The notes under the pieces are model-generated. The model was not told the DNA's origin. It did not search any database and saw only the letters and a program-made list of their open reading frames with translations. Shown here piece by piece: positions 41,752 through 50,429 of a stretch of 64,000 bases of DNA. The position numbers and the translations under genes were made by a program. Numbering within the stretch: the stretch's first letter is position 1; every line of letters starts with the position of its first letter. The DNA comes from Subtercola boreus (lineage in GTDB: Bacteria; Actinomycetota; Actinomycetes; Actinomycetales; Microbacteriaceae). The stretch spans positions 62,001 through 126,000 of the forward strand of contig NZ_NBXB01000006.1 in NCBI RefSeq assembly GCF_003399635.1, given 5' to 3'.

Positions 41752-43192
41752 CGATCGGCCTCTCCTCGGGGTTCTGGAACAACTGGCGCCTCTGCCTGAG
41801 CGCCAGGGCGGCGGCGAACGTCACTGTACCAATGCGTCCCATGAACATCGTGGCCGCCATGACGTAGACGCCGGCATCCGGCAGCGACGCGGTGAGCCCG
41901 GTCGAGAGACCCGACGTTCCGAAAGCGGAGATCACGTCGAACAGCACGTCATCGAGGGAGGCTTTCGAGATCTGCAGGATGACGATGGCCGAGACCGCGA
42001 TGGTGCTCGCGCCCCAGAGCACCACGCTGACCGCGAGTCGGAGGATGTCGACGGGGATGCGGCGACGGAACGCCTGCACCTGGTCGTTGCCGCGTGCCTC
42101 GGCGAAGGCGGCGAGGAAGAGGATCGCGAGCGTGGTCACCTTGATGCCGCCGGCCGTCGACGCTGAGCCGCCGCCGATGAACATGAGCATGTCGGCCACG
42201 AGCTTGCTGGAGCCGTTCAGTTGGTCGATGGGAATTGTCGAGAAGCCACCCGACCGGGTCATCGTCGACAGGAACAGCGACTGGAAGCCCTTGTCGAACC
42301 CGTTCAGCGGGCCGAACGTGGCCGGGTTCGAGAACTCGAGGGCGAAGAAGAGCAGACAGCCGGCCCCGAGCAGGATGACCGAAGTGACGAGGGTCAATTT
42401 GACGTGTAGCGACCACTGGTTGCGCCCGGGTGTGCGGAGGGCCCGCGAGAAGGCGTAGATCACCGGGAAGCCGATGCTGCCGAGAAAGACACCGATCATC
42501 AGCACGGTCAGGAAGTAGTAGTCAGTCGCGTACGGCGCGAGCCCGTCGGCGTTGGGGGTGAAGCCCGTGTTCGTGAAGGCCATCGCCGAGTAATAGAGGC
42601 TCTGCAGCGCGGCCGTTCCGACGGGGATGCCGTCGATGAGCATCCGCGGGAAGAGGAGCAGGGCGAGGCCGCCTTCGATGACCAGCGCGCTGACCGCGAC
42701 CGTGGCGAGCAGCCCGCCCACTTCGCCGAGCCGTACGGCCTGGCTCGCGCCCGCAACGCCCGAGTGGGTGCGGGACGGGTCCGCCTCGCCGGCTGCGAGG
42801 ATGCGCGAGCGGAGGCCGAGGCGCCGGGAGACGACGAGGCCGAGGATCGACGCCAGCGTCAACACCCCGACGGCGCCGATCTGCACGCCGACGTAGATGA
42901 CCACCTCGCCGAAGAACGACCAGTGGGTGGCCATGTCGACGGTGGAGAGACCGGTGACGCAGATCACGGTGACGGCGGTGAAGAGCGAGTCCGCCAGATT
43001 CGTCGACGTGCCGGTCGCGCTCGAGATCGGCAACGAGAAGAGGAACGTGAACAGCACGATCAGGAGCACGAAGACGAGCACCGCGAAGCGCGAGGGTGAC
43101 CGGCCCGAGAAGTCCTCGATGGCGTCCCGGAACTGCCTCGAACCCGACCGCACACCGTAGCGGGGCGCTCTGACGGGTGCGCCCTGGTCCAT
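41744..43192 (-). CDS. ktrB: Potassium channel subunit, TrkH/KtrB family
   Basis: A 482-residue K+ channel subunit. The four pore loops of the M1-P-M2 repeats can be read: VTGLSTVD, TNTGFTPNA, TRSGGFSTIP and GTSGLSTG. Each has the selectivity Gly. The N-terminal 30 residues are cytoplasmic. The ATG at 43192 removes an upstream extension that is noise. Works with KtrA just downstream and is Na+- or H+-coupled or gated in relatives. The gene diverges from the ArsR-type regulator. Confidence 0.92.
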   Translation of the reverse strand: MDQGAPVRAPRYGVRSGSRQFRDAIEDFSGRSPSRFAVLVFVLLIVLFTFLFSLPISSATGTSTNLADSLFTAVTVICVTGLSTVDMATHWSFFGEVVIYVGVQIGAVGVLTLASILGLVVSRRLGLRSRILAAGEADPSRTHSGVAGASQAVRLGEVGGLLATVAVSALVIEGGLALLLFPRMLIDGIPVGTAALQSLYYSAMAFTNTGFTPNADGLAPYATDYYFLTVLMIGVFLGSIGFPVIYAFSRALRTPGRNQWSLHVKLTLVTSVILLGAGCLLFFALEFSNPATFGPLNGFDKGFQSLFLSTMTRSGGFSTIPIDQLNGSSKLVADMLMFIGGGSASTAGGIKVTTLAILFLAAFAEARGNDQVQAFRRRIPVDILRLAVSVVLWGASTIAVSAIVILQISKASLDDVLFDVISAFGTSGLSTGLTASLPDAGVYVMAATMFMGRIGTVTFAAALALRQRRQLFQNPEERPIVG

Positions 43193-43243
43193 GCCCCCCA
43201 GCTTGGCACCCGCGCACGGCGGACACAACGCGGCGCGGCGCAC

Positions 43244-43249
43244 TACCCT
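43244..43249 (+). promoter_or_regulatory. -10 element, leaderless promoter of the ArsR-type gene
   Basis: TACCCT ends 6 nt before the ATG at 43256. Confidence 0.5.
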
Positions 43250-43255
43250 GTAGCC

Positions 43256-43753
43256 ATGGCCGACATCTTCTCTGTGATAGCTGACCCCACGCGCCGCCAC
43301 GTGCTCTCGCTGCTGTTGCAGAGATACGTCGCTGCTGACCGCGACGACGAGGGCGCCGAACCGTTCGGCGCGATCGGCGTCTCCGAGCTGGTCTCCCAGT
43401 TGGAACTGAGCCAGCCGACGGTCTCCAAGCACCTGAAGGTGCTGCGGGATGCCGGGCTCGTGAGCGTTCGTGAGGTCGGGCAGCATCGCTACTACGCGCT
43501 CGAGGCGTCGCCACTCGAAGAGGTCGAGGACTGGCTGATCCCGTTTCTGAGTGCCGACTTCGACGAGGTCGAGCAGGAGGACGGCTTCCGCATCGAGGGG
43601 GACCTCGCCGATCTCGTCGAGCAGGGCAAGTCCCAGGCGTCAATCGTGGGGGAGCGGGTCGGCCACTCCGTCGCCTCGGCGACCGGTCGTGCCCGCTCGA
43701 TCTTCGAAGAAGTCACTCGGAGATTTCCGAACATTACAAGAAGTAGCGATTAG
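43256..43753 (+). CDS. ArsR-type winged-helix regulator
   Basis: A 165-residue regulator. Residues 1-100 are an ArsR/HTH_20 domain: IADPTRRHVLSLLLQ, then LELSQPTVSKHLKVLRDAGLVSVREVGQHRYYALE. No metal-binding Cys is visible, so it is not a classical metal sensor. The C-terminal 60 residues are helical and acidic. It lies next to but divergent from the K+ channel operon and upstream of the subtilase gene; its target is not shown. The start is supported by the -10 element. Confidence 0.85.
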   Translation: MADIFSVIADPTRRHVLSLLLQRYVAADRDDEGAEPFGAIGVSELVSQLELSQPTVSKHLKVLRDAGLVSVREVGQHRYYALEASPLEEVEDWLIPFLSADFDEVEQEDGFRIEGDLADLVEQGKSQASIVGERVGHSVASATGRARSIFEEVTRRFPNITRSSD

Positions 43754-43951
43754 TCGCGGGAATCTCTCATCCGCGCCACATACACGCTGAGAAAGTGCTG
43801 TGAGCGCAAGGATTCTGTGCCTGCTCACATCGTTAACACAACTGAAACATAGCTCCCCCCACTAGGGGGCCAGAAACTGCCTAGGGTGGTCGAACGAGTA
43901 CGGGCCTGGCCTGTGCCCAGACACTGTTCGTTCACAGATTGAGGTTCCTAC

Positions 43952-46900
43952 GTGAGTAGTTCCCGGCGACGTTCTTCAGCGCCCCAGATCCGTCCATTCT
44001 CCCGAAGAGGCGGTGTGGTCGCTGCGGTGGCCGCCATCGCGCTCGCTGTCGCCGGTGCTGCCGGCAGTGCTGCAGCGTTCAGCCCTGCGGCGGCGCCGGC
44101 GCCGTCGGCCGCCGCGGCCCAGACCGACAAGGCTGTCGGACTGGTTCCGCTGCCGGGTGGAATCACCAAGCCCTCGACCGACTTCACTGCGGGGCGTTAC
44201 ATCGTCACGCTGACGAACCCTGCGGCTTCGACGTACGAAGGGGGCATCGACGGGTTCGCCGCCACAAAGCCCTCGACCGATGACCAGATGAACGCCCGTT
44301 CGGCGCCCGTCACCAGTTACACAGACTTCCTCGCCGGTCGCCAGAAGGATGTCGCGGCCTCTGCGGGCGTCGACATCGACTACTCGTACACGCTCGCTGT
44401 CAACGCGTTCGCCGCGGACCTGACACCGGAGCAGGCGTCGGCCCTGACCTCTGACAAGGGCGTCGCCCAGGTCACGCCGGATGACCTCAAGCACATCACT
44501 GCGGCTGAACCGTCCACCACGTACCTCGGTCTCGACGGTGCGAACGGTGTGTGGGCCCAGAACGGCGGCGTCGCCGACGCGGGCAAGGGCATCGTCATCG
44601 GTGACCTCGACACGGGCATCGCTCCCGAGAACCCGTCGTTCGCTGGGGCCCCGCTCGGCACCACACCGGGCGATGAGCCCTACCTGACCGACGTTGTCGA
44701 TCCACTCCACAAAGACACGGACATCCGTTTCGACAAGGCGGACGGGAACCCGTTCTACGGCGCCTGCGTCAGTGGTGTGGAGTTCACCGCCGCCGACTGC
44801 TCCACCAAGATCGTCGGCGCACGCTACTACCTCGACGGTTTCGGTGCGAAGAACATTGGTACGACAGCCACCGGCGAGTACGCCTCGCCGCGGGACGGCG
44901 ACGGCCATGGCTCGCACACCGCCAGCACCGCCGGCGGCAACAACGCTGTCGACGCAACGATCGCGGGCAACAGCTTCGGCAACATCAGCGGTGTCGCTCC
45001 GGCGGCGAAGATCGCGGTCTACAAGGTCTGCTGGTCGGGTCCCGATCCGGTCAGCCAGGACGACGATGGCTGCAAGACTTCGGACATGCTCGCGGCGATC
45101 GACCAGGCCGTGCTCGACGGCGTCGATGTGCTGAACTTCTCCATCGGCGGTGGCTCCGCCCAGACGACAGTCTCTCTCACCGACCAGGCGTTCCTCGGAG
45201 CGGCCTCGGCCGGCATCTTCGTGGCCGCCTCCGCTGGAAACTCGGGCCCTGGCGCCTCGACGCTCGACAACGCTTCGCCGTGGTATACGACAGTCGCAGC
45301 ATCCACCATCCCCAGCTACGAGGCAACCGCCACCCTCGGTGACGGCAGCACGTACGCCGGTGGATCGATCACTGTGCAGCCGGGTGACGAGGCGCCCGTC
45401 GAGGGCGACCTCGTGCGCGCCGACCTGGTGAAGGTCGATACCGCTGGCGCCGACGACGCACTGCTGTGCGCACCGAAGTCGCTCGACCCAGCCAAGGTCA
45501 CGGGCAAGATCGTGTTCTGTGAGCGCGGTGTCTACGACCGCACGGCCAAGTCGGCCGAGGTGAAGCGCGCCGGTGGTATCGGCATGCTGCTGGTGAACAG
45601 GACCGGCTCGTCGATCGACCTCGACGAGCACTCCGTGCCCACCGTGCACCTCGACGCTCCGTCGTGGGATGCGACCTACGCCTACGCGGCGAAGGCCGGT
45701 GCAACGGTCACGTTCACCAAGGGGAACACCGCAGGCGCCTCGCCCGCCGTTCCCGTGCTCGCCGGGTTCTCCAGCCACGGGCCCGTGGTCGCCGATGGCA
45801 GCGACATCCTGAAGCCGGACATCACGGCCCCGGGTGTGGCGATCCTCGCCGCGGCAGCGAACGCCGAAGGCGCGGACCCGACGTGGGAGTTCCTCTCCGG
45901 AACCTCGATGGCGGCCCCGCACATCGCCGGTCTCGCGGCCCTCTACCTGGGTGTGCATCCGAAGGCCTCCGTCTCGGAGATCAAGTCCGCGATGATGACC
46001 ACCGCGACCGACACTGTGTCGTCTGACGGAAAGCCCATCGAAGACGTCTTCGGCCAGGGTGCCGGTGAGGTGACCCCGACGAAGTACTTCAACCCGGGTC
46101 TGCTCTACCTCAACGGTGTCAGTGACTGGTACTCGTACCTCGAGGGCATCAGCTACGACGTCGGACGCACCCCGCAGCCGATCGATGCGAGCGACCTGAA
46201 CCTGGCTTCGATCGCGATCGGTTCCCTCACCGGAACGCAGACGGTCACCCGCACGGTGACGTCGACCGAGGCGGGGACCTTCACGGCCCAGGCGGTCGAC
46301 GTTCCCGGCATCGACACCGTCGTGACCCCGTCGACGCTCGACTTCTCTGCCGCGGGCGAGTCGAAGAGCTACACGGTGACGTTCACACGAACGGATGCCC
46401 CGCTGAACGAGTACACGACCGGGTACCTCACCTGGGCGAACGGCGACCAGACGGTCCGCAGCCCCATCGCGCTGCAGCCCGTTCCGATTGCTGCTCCGCT
46501 CGAGGTGGCCGGAACCGGCGCCACGGGTTCGGTTGACGTCTCTGTGACGCCCGGCTCGGATGGCGCCATCCCGCTTGCGGTCGAAGGCCTGGCCAAGGCG
46601 GACTTCCTCGTCGCTGGCAACCAGGACCCGAAGATCCCTCTCGATGGACACTCGGCCGTCACTCCGCTGGGCGCTGACGCGACATTCGCCGTCGATATCC
46701 CGAAGGGTCTCAGTGCGGCCCGATTCGACCTGAAGTCGATCACGACAGCTCAGGATGGTGGTGACCTCGACCTCTTCGTCGACCATCTCGATGCCAAGGG
46801 AAAGGTCATCGCCGAGTACTCGTCGGCGACGGGTTCTGCCGATGAGCGTGTCACCATCGCGGCGCCGGAAGCAGGCAAGTATCTTGTGCGGGCGAATGTG

Positions 46901-47395
46901 TACGCCATCCCTGACGGACAGAATGCAGCGATGGACCTCAACGCGTACTACGTCACGCCGGACAGCGGGGACGGAGCCTTCACGGCGCCGGCCACCGTCG
47001 AGGGAGCCCAGGGTACGCCGGTCAGCTACACCGCATCGTGGTCGGGCCTCGACTACTCCTCGAGGTACCTCGGGCTGGTCTCCTACGGCGACACAGGAGT
47101 GTCGACTTTCGTCGATGTGACCACCGAGGCAGCGCCGGCGCCGACTCCGACGCCCACCCCCACCGCGACGGCGGGACCGGTTCCGACCGGTGACCCGGGA
47201 ACGCCCACGGCGACCCCGGTTCCGGGCAACGGGTCGGGTGCCGGGTCGGGCAACGGAAGTGGGGGACTGGCCAACACCGGTCTCAGCACCATCGTGCCGA
47301 TCGGTCTGGCAGGCATCCTGCTGCTGGCCGGTATCGCAGCCCTCGTCGTACGCCGCCAGCGCCGCGTCGGCCAGGCGAAAAGCAGCGACGAGTAA
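43952..47395 (+). CDS. Large cell-wall-anchored subtilisin-like serine protease (S8)
   Basis: A 1,147-residue surface protease. After a signal peptide (about 1-45) comes an Inhibitor_I9 propeptide (about 68-178). The S8 domain has Asp220 (GDLDTG), His319 (GHGSH) and Ser652 (GTSMAAPH), with ASAGNSGPG near 430 as oxyanion segment. A PA-type insert lies between (about 470-590). Fn3-like and PPC-like domains follow (about 740-1,060). A PT-rich linker leads to the sorting signal: LANTG, hydrophobic helix, RRQRR. All catalytic residues are present. GTG start with GAGG upstream. It would be fixed to the wall by a sortase. Confidence 0.93.
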   Translation: MSSSRRRSSAPQIRPFSRRGGVVAAVAAIALAVAGAAGSAAAFSPAAAPAPSAAAAQTDKAVGLVPLPGGITKPSTDFTAGRYIVTLTNPAASTYEGGIDGFAATKPSTDDQMNARSAPVTSYTDFLAGRQKDVAASAGVDIDYSYTLAVNAFAADLTPEQASALTSDKGVAQVTPDDLKHITAAEPSTTYLGLDGANGVWAQNGGVADAGKGIVIGDLDTGIAPENPSFAGAPLGTTPGDEPYLTDVVDPLHKDTDIRFDKADGNPFYGACVSGVEFTAADCSTKIVGARYYLDGFGAKNIGTTATGEYASPRDGDGHGSHTASTAGGNNAVDATIAGNSFGNISGVAPAAKIAVYKVCWSGPDPVSQDDDGCKTSDMLAAIDQAVLDGVDVLNFSIGGGSAQTTVSLTDQAFLGAASAGIFVAASAGNSGPGASTLDNASPWYTTVAASTIPSYEATATLGDGSTYAGGSITVQPGDEAPVEGDLVRADLVKVDTAGADDALLCAPKSLDPAKVTGKIVFCERGVYDRTAKSAEVKRAGGIGMLLVNRTGSSIDLDEHSVPTVHLDAPSWDATYAYAAKAGATVTFTKGNTAGASPAVPVLAGFSSHGPVVADGSDILKPDITAPGVAILAAAANAEGADPTWEFLSGTSMAAPHIAGLAALYLGVHPKASVSEIKSAMMTTATDTVSSDGKPIEDVFGQGAGEVTPTKYFNPGLLYLNGVSDWYSYLEGISYDVGRTPQPIDASDLNLASIAIGSLTGTQTVTRTVTSTEAGTFTAQAVDVPGIDTVVTPSTLDFSAAGESKSYTVTFTRTDAPLNEYTTGYLTWANGDQTVRSPIALQPVPIAAPLEVAGTGATGSVDVSVTPGSDGAIPLAVEGLAKADFLVAGNQDPKIPLDGHSAVTPLGADATFAVDIPKGLSAARFDLKSITTAQDGGDLDLFVDHLDAKGKVIAEYSSATGSADERVTIAAPEAGKYLVRANVYAIPDGQNAAMDLNAYYVTPDSGDGAFTAPATVEGAQGTPVSYTASWSGLDYSSRYLGLVSYGDTGVSTFVDVTTEAAPAPTPTPTPTATAGPVPTGDPGTPTATPVPGNGSGAGSGNGSGGLANTGLSTIVPIGLAGILLLAGIAALVVRRQRRVGQAKSSDE

Positions 47396-47411
47396 CCGTC
47401 ACTGAGTACTG

Positions 47412-47453
47412 AGGGTCGGGTCTCGCATTGGAGGGTGCGGGGCCCGGCCCTTG
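47412..47453 (+). terminator. Hairpin terminator after the subtilase gene
   Basis: Arms 47412-47427 and 47436-47451 pair over 16 positions, three of them GU wobbles, with an 8-nt loop. It starts 16 nt after the stop codon. Confidence 0.65.
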
Positions 47454-47536
47454 TTCGGTGGACAGTAGTTCACACCAGCCCCTAGAGTTCACTCAGGCAA
47501 CATCCATCCGTGTCCTGTCAAGAGAGAAGCGTGCTC

Positions 47537-47758
47537 ATGCCGAACGATCTGGCTGACGTACGTTTCCTGACCGTCGCAGAAGTGGCCGACATGATGCGGG
47601 TGTCGAAGATGACCGTCTACCGGCTGGTGCACTCGGGAGAGCTGCCGGCCATCCGGTTCGGGCGCTCGTTCCGGGTGCCGGAGACGGCGGTTGCCGAGGT
47701 GCTCGCGCGGCCCGCTTCCTCCCTGCCCCCGGCCGCGGAGAACCAGCAGGCGCGGTAG
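47537..47758 (+). CDS. BldC/excisionase-type small DNA-binding protein
   Basis: A 73-residue helix-turn-helix protein of the MerR-like BldC/excisionase group: FLTVAEVADMMRVSKMTVYRLVHSGELPAIRFGRSFRVPE. In Streptomyces BldC controls the onset of development; in non-developing actinobacteria the homologue is conserved with an unclear role. ATG 47537 has AGAGAAG about 8 nt upstream; GTG at 47510 would add nine residues. It sits just before bS22, an arrangement I believe is common in actinobacteria. Confidence 0.88.
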   Translation: MPNDLADVRFLTVAEVADMMRVSKMTVYRLVHSGELPAIRFGRSFRVPETAVAEVLARPASSLPPAAENQQAR

Positions 47759-47853
47759 TGCGCTAGACTGCTGCGAGGCAATTTTTCCTTCTCGGTTGCG
47801 CGCGGCAGCATGTTCTCGCCGGTGTGGCCACTCCCCAATCTTGTGAGGTACAT

Positions 47854-47952
47854 GTGGGCTCCGTAATTAAGAAGCGTCGTAAGCGCATGGCGAAGAAGAA
47901 GCACCGCAAGCTGCTTCGTAAGACGCGCCACCAGCGACGCAACAAGAAGTAG
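47854..47952 (+). CDS. Small ribosomal protein bS22 (AURKAIP1/COX24-type)
   Basis: A 32-residue, extremely basic protein, GTG start: GSVIKKRRKRMAKKKHRKLLRKTRHQRRNKK by parts (GSVIKKRRKRMAKKKH, then RKLLRKTRHQRRNKK). This is the AURKAIP1/COX24 signature found as an extra 30S protein in mycobacteria and other actinobacteria. It was found by reading the sequence and is below usual gene-size limits. A GTGAGGT site lies 5-8 nt upstream. It sits about 95 nt after the BldC-like gene. Confidence 0.9.
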   Translation: MGSVIKKRRKRMAKKKHRKLLRKTRHQRRNKK

Positions 47953-47990
47953 CTCCTACTTCAGCCAATCAGCGTCAGAACCGTCTCCTC

Positions 47991-48743
47991 TCAGGATGAT
48001 CCGGTCTGGCGCTTTTTGTGTCGGTGCGCGCCGGGTGCGGGGTTGCTGCGCTGCCGGCGCTGCCTCGTCAGGGCTATCACCGGCCAGCCCCGGGTGGATG
48101 CCTCAGACCGCAGTCGGTCGTCGGGGTTGACGGCCACCGGATGCCCGACCATCCCGAGCAGCGGCAGGTCGTTCGCGGAGTCGGAGTACGCCCAACAGTC
48201 TCTGAGATCGACACCATTCTGCGCAGCGAGGCCTCGCGCAGCCTGCGCCTTGGCGGCGCCGTGCAGCATCTCCCCGTCGAGCCGGCCCGTGAAGATTCCG
48301 GCGACCGACTCGAAGCGCGTGCCGAGAGCTCCGGTGAGGCCGAGCCTCTGGGCGATGACCTGCGCGACGATCTCGCCGGTGGCCGAGACCAGCCAGACCT
48401 GGTCGCCCTGCTCGAGGTGCGCGTGCGCTTTCGCGACGACGTCGGGCCAGAGCCGGGCGGAGATCTGGCGGTCGTAGACGTCTTGACCGAGCCGCAGCAG
48501 CTCGTCTTCGGTGTGCCCGGACAGCATCTGCAGGGTGCGGGTCTTGATGCTCTCGGTGTGGCGCATGTTCTCGCCGACCGAGATGAAGCGTGCCTGTTGC
48601 CAGGCGAAGGTCGCGACATCCCGCACGTTGAGCAGGCGCAGGCGCCAGGCGCCGAACCCGACGAAGTACACAGTGGCACCCCGCACGAGGGTGTTGTCGA
48701 TGTCGAAGAACGCGATGGCGGGGCGTCTGTCGGCGGTGGGCAT
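47991..48743 (-). CDS. HAD-IB family phosphatase (SerB/CicA-like)
   Basis: A 250-residue HAD hydrolase. FFDIDNTLVRGAT is motif I (DxDxT), VSATGE is motif II, and YSDSANDLPLL is motif III/IV. Members act on phosphoserine, on lysophosphatidate or on similar phosphomonoesters; the substrate is not certain. ATG 48743 is supported by TACCAT 6 nt upstream. The tail is basic (KKRQTGSS). Divergent from the glutaredoxin gene. Confidence 0.85.
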   Translation of the reverse strand: MPTADRRPAIAFFDIDNTLVRGATVYFVGFGAWRLRLLNVRDVATFAWQQARFISVGENMRHTESIKTRTLQMLSGHTEDELLRLGQDVYDRQISARLWPDVVAKAHAHLEQGDQVWLVSATGEIVAQVIAQRLGLTGALGTRFESVAGIFTGRLDGEMLHGAAKAQAARGLAAQNGVDLRDCWAYSDSANDLPLLGMVGHPVAVNPDDRLRSEASTRGWPVIALTRQRRQRSNPAPGAHRHKKRQTGSS

Positions 48744-48749
48744 GGCGCC

Positions 48750-48755
48750 ATGGTA
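48750..48755 (-). promoter_or_regulatory. -10 element, leaderless promoter of the HAD gene
   Basis: TACCAT on the minus strand ends 6 nt before the ATG at 48743. Confidence 0.45.
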
Positions 48756-48806
48756 GCGAGTCCGGGTTACAGGCGGTCGCCCGGGGTGCGCCGTGATCTG
48801 CCGCGC

Positions 48807-48812
48807 TAGAGT
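48807..48812 (+). promoter_or_regulatory. -10 element, leaderless promoter of the glutaredoxin gene
   Basis: TAGAGT ends 6 nt before the GTG at 48819. Confidence 0.5.
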
Positions 48813-48818
48813 GAAATC

Positions 48819-49088
48819 GTGGCCCGAACCGAACTCACCCTCGTCTCGAAGCCGGGTTGCCATCTCTGCGACGAGGCGCGCACCGTCGTCGAGTCCGTGG
48901 TCGCCGACCTCGCCGGGCGCGAACCTTCGGTTATCGTCGATGTCCGTGAAGTGTCGATCTTCGATGACCAGGCGCTCTACGACGAACACATCGAAGACAT
49001 TCCCGTCGTGCTGATCGACGGCAGGGTCCACACCTTCTGGCGCGTCGACCCGGCGCGTCTCACCGCAGCACTCCTGGGAGCCTCATGA
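48819..49088 (+). CDS. Glutaredoxin-family protein
   Basis: An 89-residue thioredoxin-fold protein. The redox motif is CHLC within SKPGCHLCDEAR, and the cis-Pro is in IEDIPVVLIDG. It belongs to the DUF836/Glrx-like group rather than classical Grx. The GTG is supported by a TAGAGT hexamer 6 nt upstream. Its end overlaps the Dabb gene by 4 nt. A small dithiol exchange or redox-relay role is expected. Confidence 0.87.
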   Translation: MARTELTLVSKPGCHLCDEARTVVESVVADLAGREPSVIVDVREVSIFDDQALYDEHIEDIPVVLIDGRVHTFWRVDPARLTAALLGAS

Positions 49089-49384
49089 TCCGTCACGTCG
49101 TCACGTTCACCCTCGCCGACCCCTCGCCCGAGAAGCGTGCGGAACAGGCGTTGTTCGTCGCCAGCCAGCTGCGCTCGCTGGTGGGGGTCGTTCACGAGAT
49201 CATCGCGCTCGACGTGGTGACCGACGTGAACGCGACGCCGGGCAACGCCCACGTCGCCCTGATCTCGGACTACGAAGACCAGGCGGCGCTCGACCGGTAC
49301 CAGGTGCACCCCGACCACGTACGGGTGTCGTCGTCGATCAAGCCGTTCTTCGCGGCGCGGGCCGCCATCGACTTCGAGGTCTGA
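49085..49384 (+). CDS. Dabb (stress-responsive A/B barrel) protein
   Basis: A 99-residue protein of the Dabb family: it starts IRHVVTFTLADPSPEKR with a later HVALISDYEDQAALDRYQVHPDHV run and the common His near the start. Members form dimeric ferredoxin-like barrels; activity is known only for a few. Coupled to the glutaredoxin gene by an ATGA overlap. Function unknown. Confidence 0.85.
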   Translation: MIRHVVTFTLADPSPEKRAEQALFVASQLRSLVGVVHEIIALDVVTDVNATPGNAHVALISDYEDQAALDRYQVHPDHVRVSSSIKPFFAARAAIDFEV

Positions 49385-49512
49385 AAGCAGCAGCTCCCTC
49401 CGTGGCCTGAGCAGCCCGCTTCCCCGCCGCGACTGACCTCTCGTCCACAGGCGCCTCGGACGAGCGTTTCTCCACAGTTCGGGGCCGCGCCCGATCCCAG
49501 CGGGCACAGCTC

Positions 49513-49518
49513 TACCGT
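49513..49518 (+). promoter_or_regulatory. -10 element, leaderless promoter of the RadC-like gene
   Basis: TACCGT ends 6 nt before the ATG at 49525. Confidence 0.5.
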
Positions 49519-49524
49519 TGCGGC

Positions 49525-50298
49525 ATGACAACGCCTCGTGAATCGCTCTGGACGGTTGCTCCAGAAGACCGGCCACGCGAAAGACTCGCCCGGCTGGGCC
49601 CGGGTGGTCTGAGCGATGCCGAGCTCGTCGCGCTCGTTCTGGGTTCCGGGATGCCCGGGGTGAACGTTCTCGACAGTGCCGGGTCGCTCCTCCGACAGAC
49701 CGGCGGTGTCACGGAACTGATGGGCATGACCGTCGGCGAACTGCGGTCGCTGATGGGCGTCGGCGTGGCCACCGCGGGACGGATCGTCGCCGTGGCCGAG
49801 CTCTGGCGCCGCGCGAACGATCCGCCGCCGGGTGACGTGCTCGAGACGCCCCAGCATGTGGTGCGCGCGGTGCGGGTGTTCCTCGCGGCGCAGCCCGCGG
49901 AGCCGGTCCACGTCGACACCGCGCCTGCGCTCCTGGTTGTGGTGGCTGACAGTGAACTCCGGCTCCGACGGGTGGTGCCGCTCGTCGGTGCGCTGGCGGT
50001 CCAGCCGCGGCGGGGGGCGTCGGCGTCCTTGCCCGCGCCTCCACCTCCACGTGTGCCGGCCTCCGCTCCCGCATCTGCACCCATGACCATGCACGCGCTC
50101 GTCGCCGCGACCCTCCATGAGGTGCTCTACCGCGGGGGTTCGGCGTTCGCGTTGGCTTTTGTTCCCGGCGATCATCCGGAGCGCACCGACGAGCTCCGCG
50201 CCATCCGTGACGTGCTGAAGCTGGCGTCGACGACCGTGGGCCTGCGTTATCTGTCGACGGTCGTCGTCACCGAAGACGATTGGGCGCCCCTCGCATGA
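49525..50298 (+). CDS. RadC-like protein with a degenerate JAMM domain
   Basis: A 257-residue protein. The N-terminal 100 residues match RadC (UPF0758): RPRERLARLGPGGLSDAELVALVLGSGMPG and the helix-hairpin-helix GVGVATAGRIVAVAELWRR. The C-terminal half should be an MPN/JAMM metalloprotease-like domain with HxHPSGxxxPSxxD, but FVPGDHPERTDELRAI stands at that place, so the zinc site is lost. A Pro/Ala-rich insertion is present in the middle. It may be a non-catalytic paralogue. The start is backed by a TACCGT element. Confidence 0.72.
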   Translation: MTTPRESLWTVAPEDRPRERLARLGPGGLSDAELVALVLGSGMPGVNVLDSAGSLLRQTGGVTELMGMTVGELRSLMGVGVATAGRIVAVAELWRRANDPPPGDVLETPQHVVRAVRVFLAAQPAEPVHVDTAPALLVVVADSELRLRRVVPLVGALAVQPRRGASASLPAPPPPRVPASAPASAPMTMHALVAATLHEVLYRGGSAFALAFVPGDHPERTDELRAIRDVLKLASTTVGLRYLSTVVVTEDDWAPLA

Positions 50299-50337
50299 CC
50301 CCGGCCTCGGCCCCGGCCCCCACTTCGTCCCCGGCCG

Positions 50338-50389
50338 AAGGGACGCACAGCGCTCTTCGGGCCAGGTCTTGGAGCGCTTTGCGTCCCTT
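50338..50389. terminator. Bidirectional hairpin terminator, 18-bp arms
   Basis: Arms 50338-50355 and 50372-50389 are inverted copies with 17 of 18 matches and a 16-nt loop, between the converging RadC-like and aspS genes. Confidence 0.7.
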
Positions 50390-50429
50390 GAGGGTGCCTG
50401 GAGTCTCGGGTGTGGAGGGCGCGAGGCGG

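Noticed and set aside
43976-46786. A 936-codon open frame opposite the subtilase gene
   Set aside because: It is rich in Arg, Gly, Val and His in the way of antisense frames in high-GC genes, has no recognisable motif, and the + strand has a full S8 protease with all catalytic residues.
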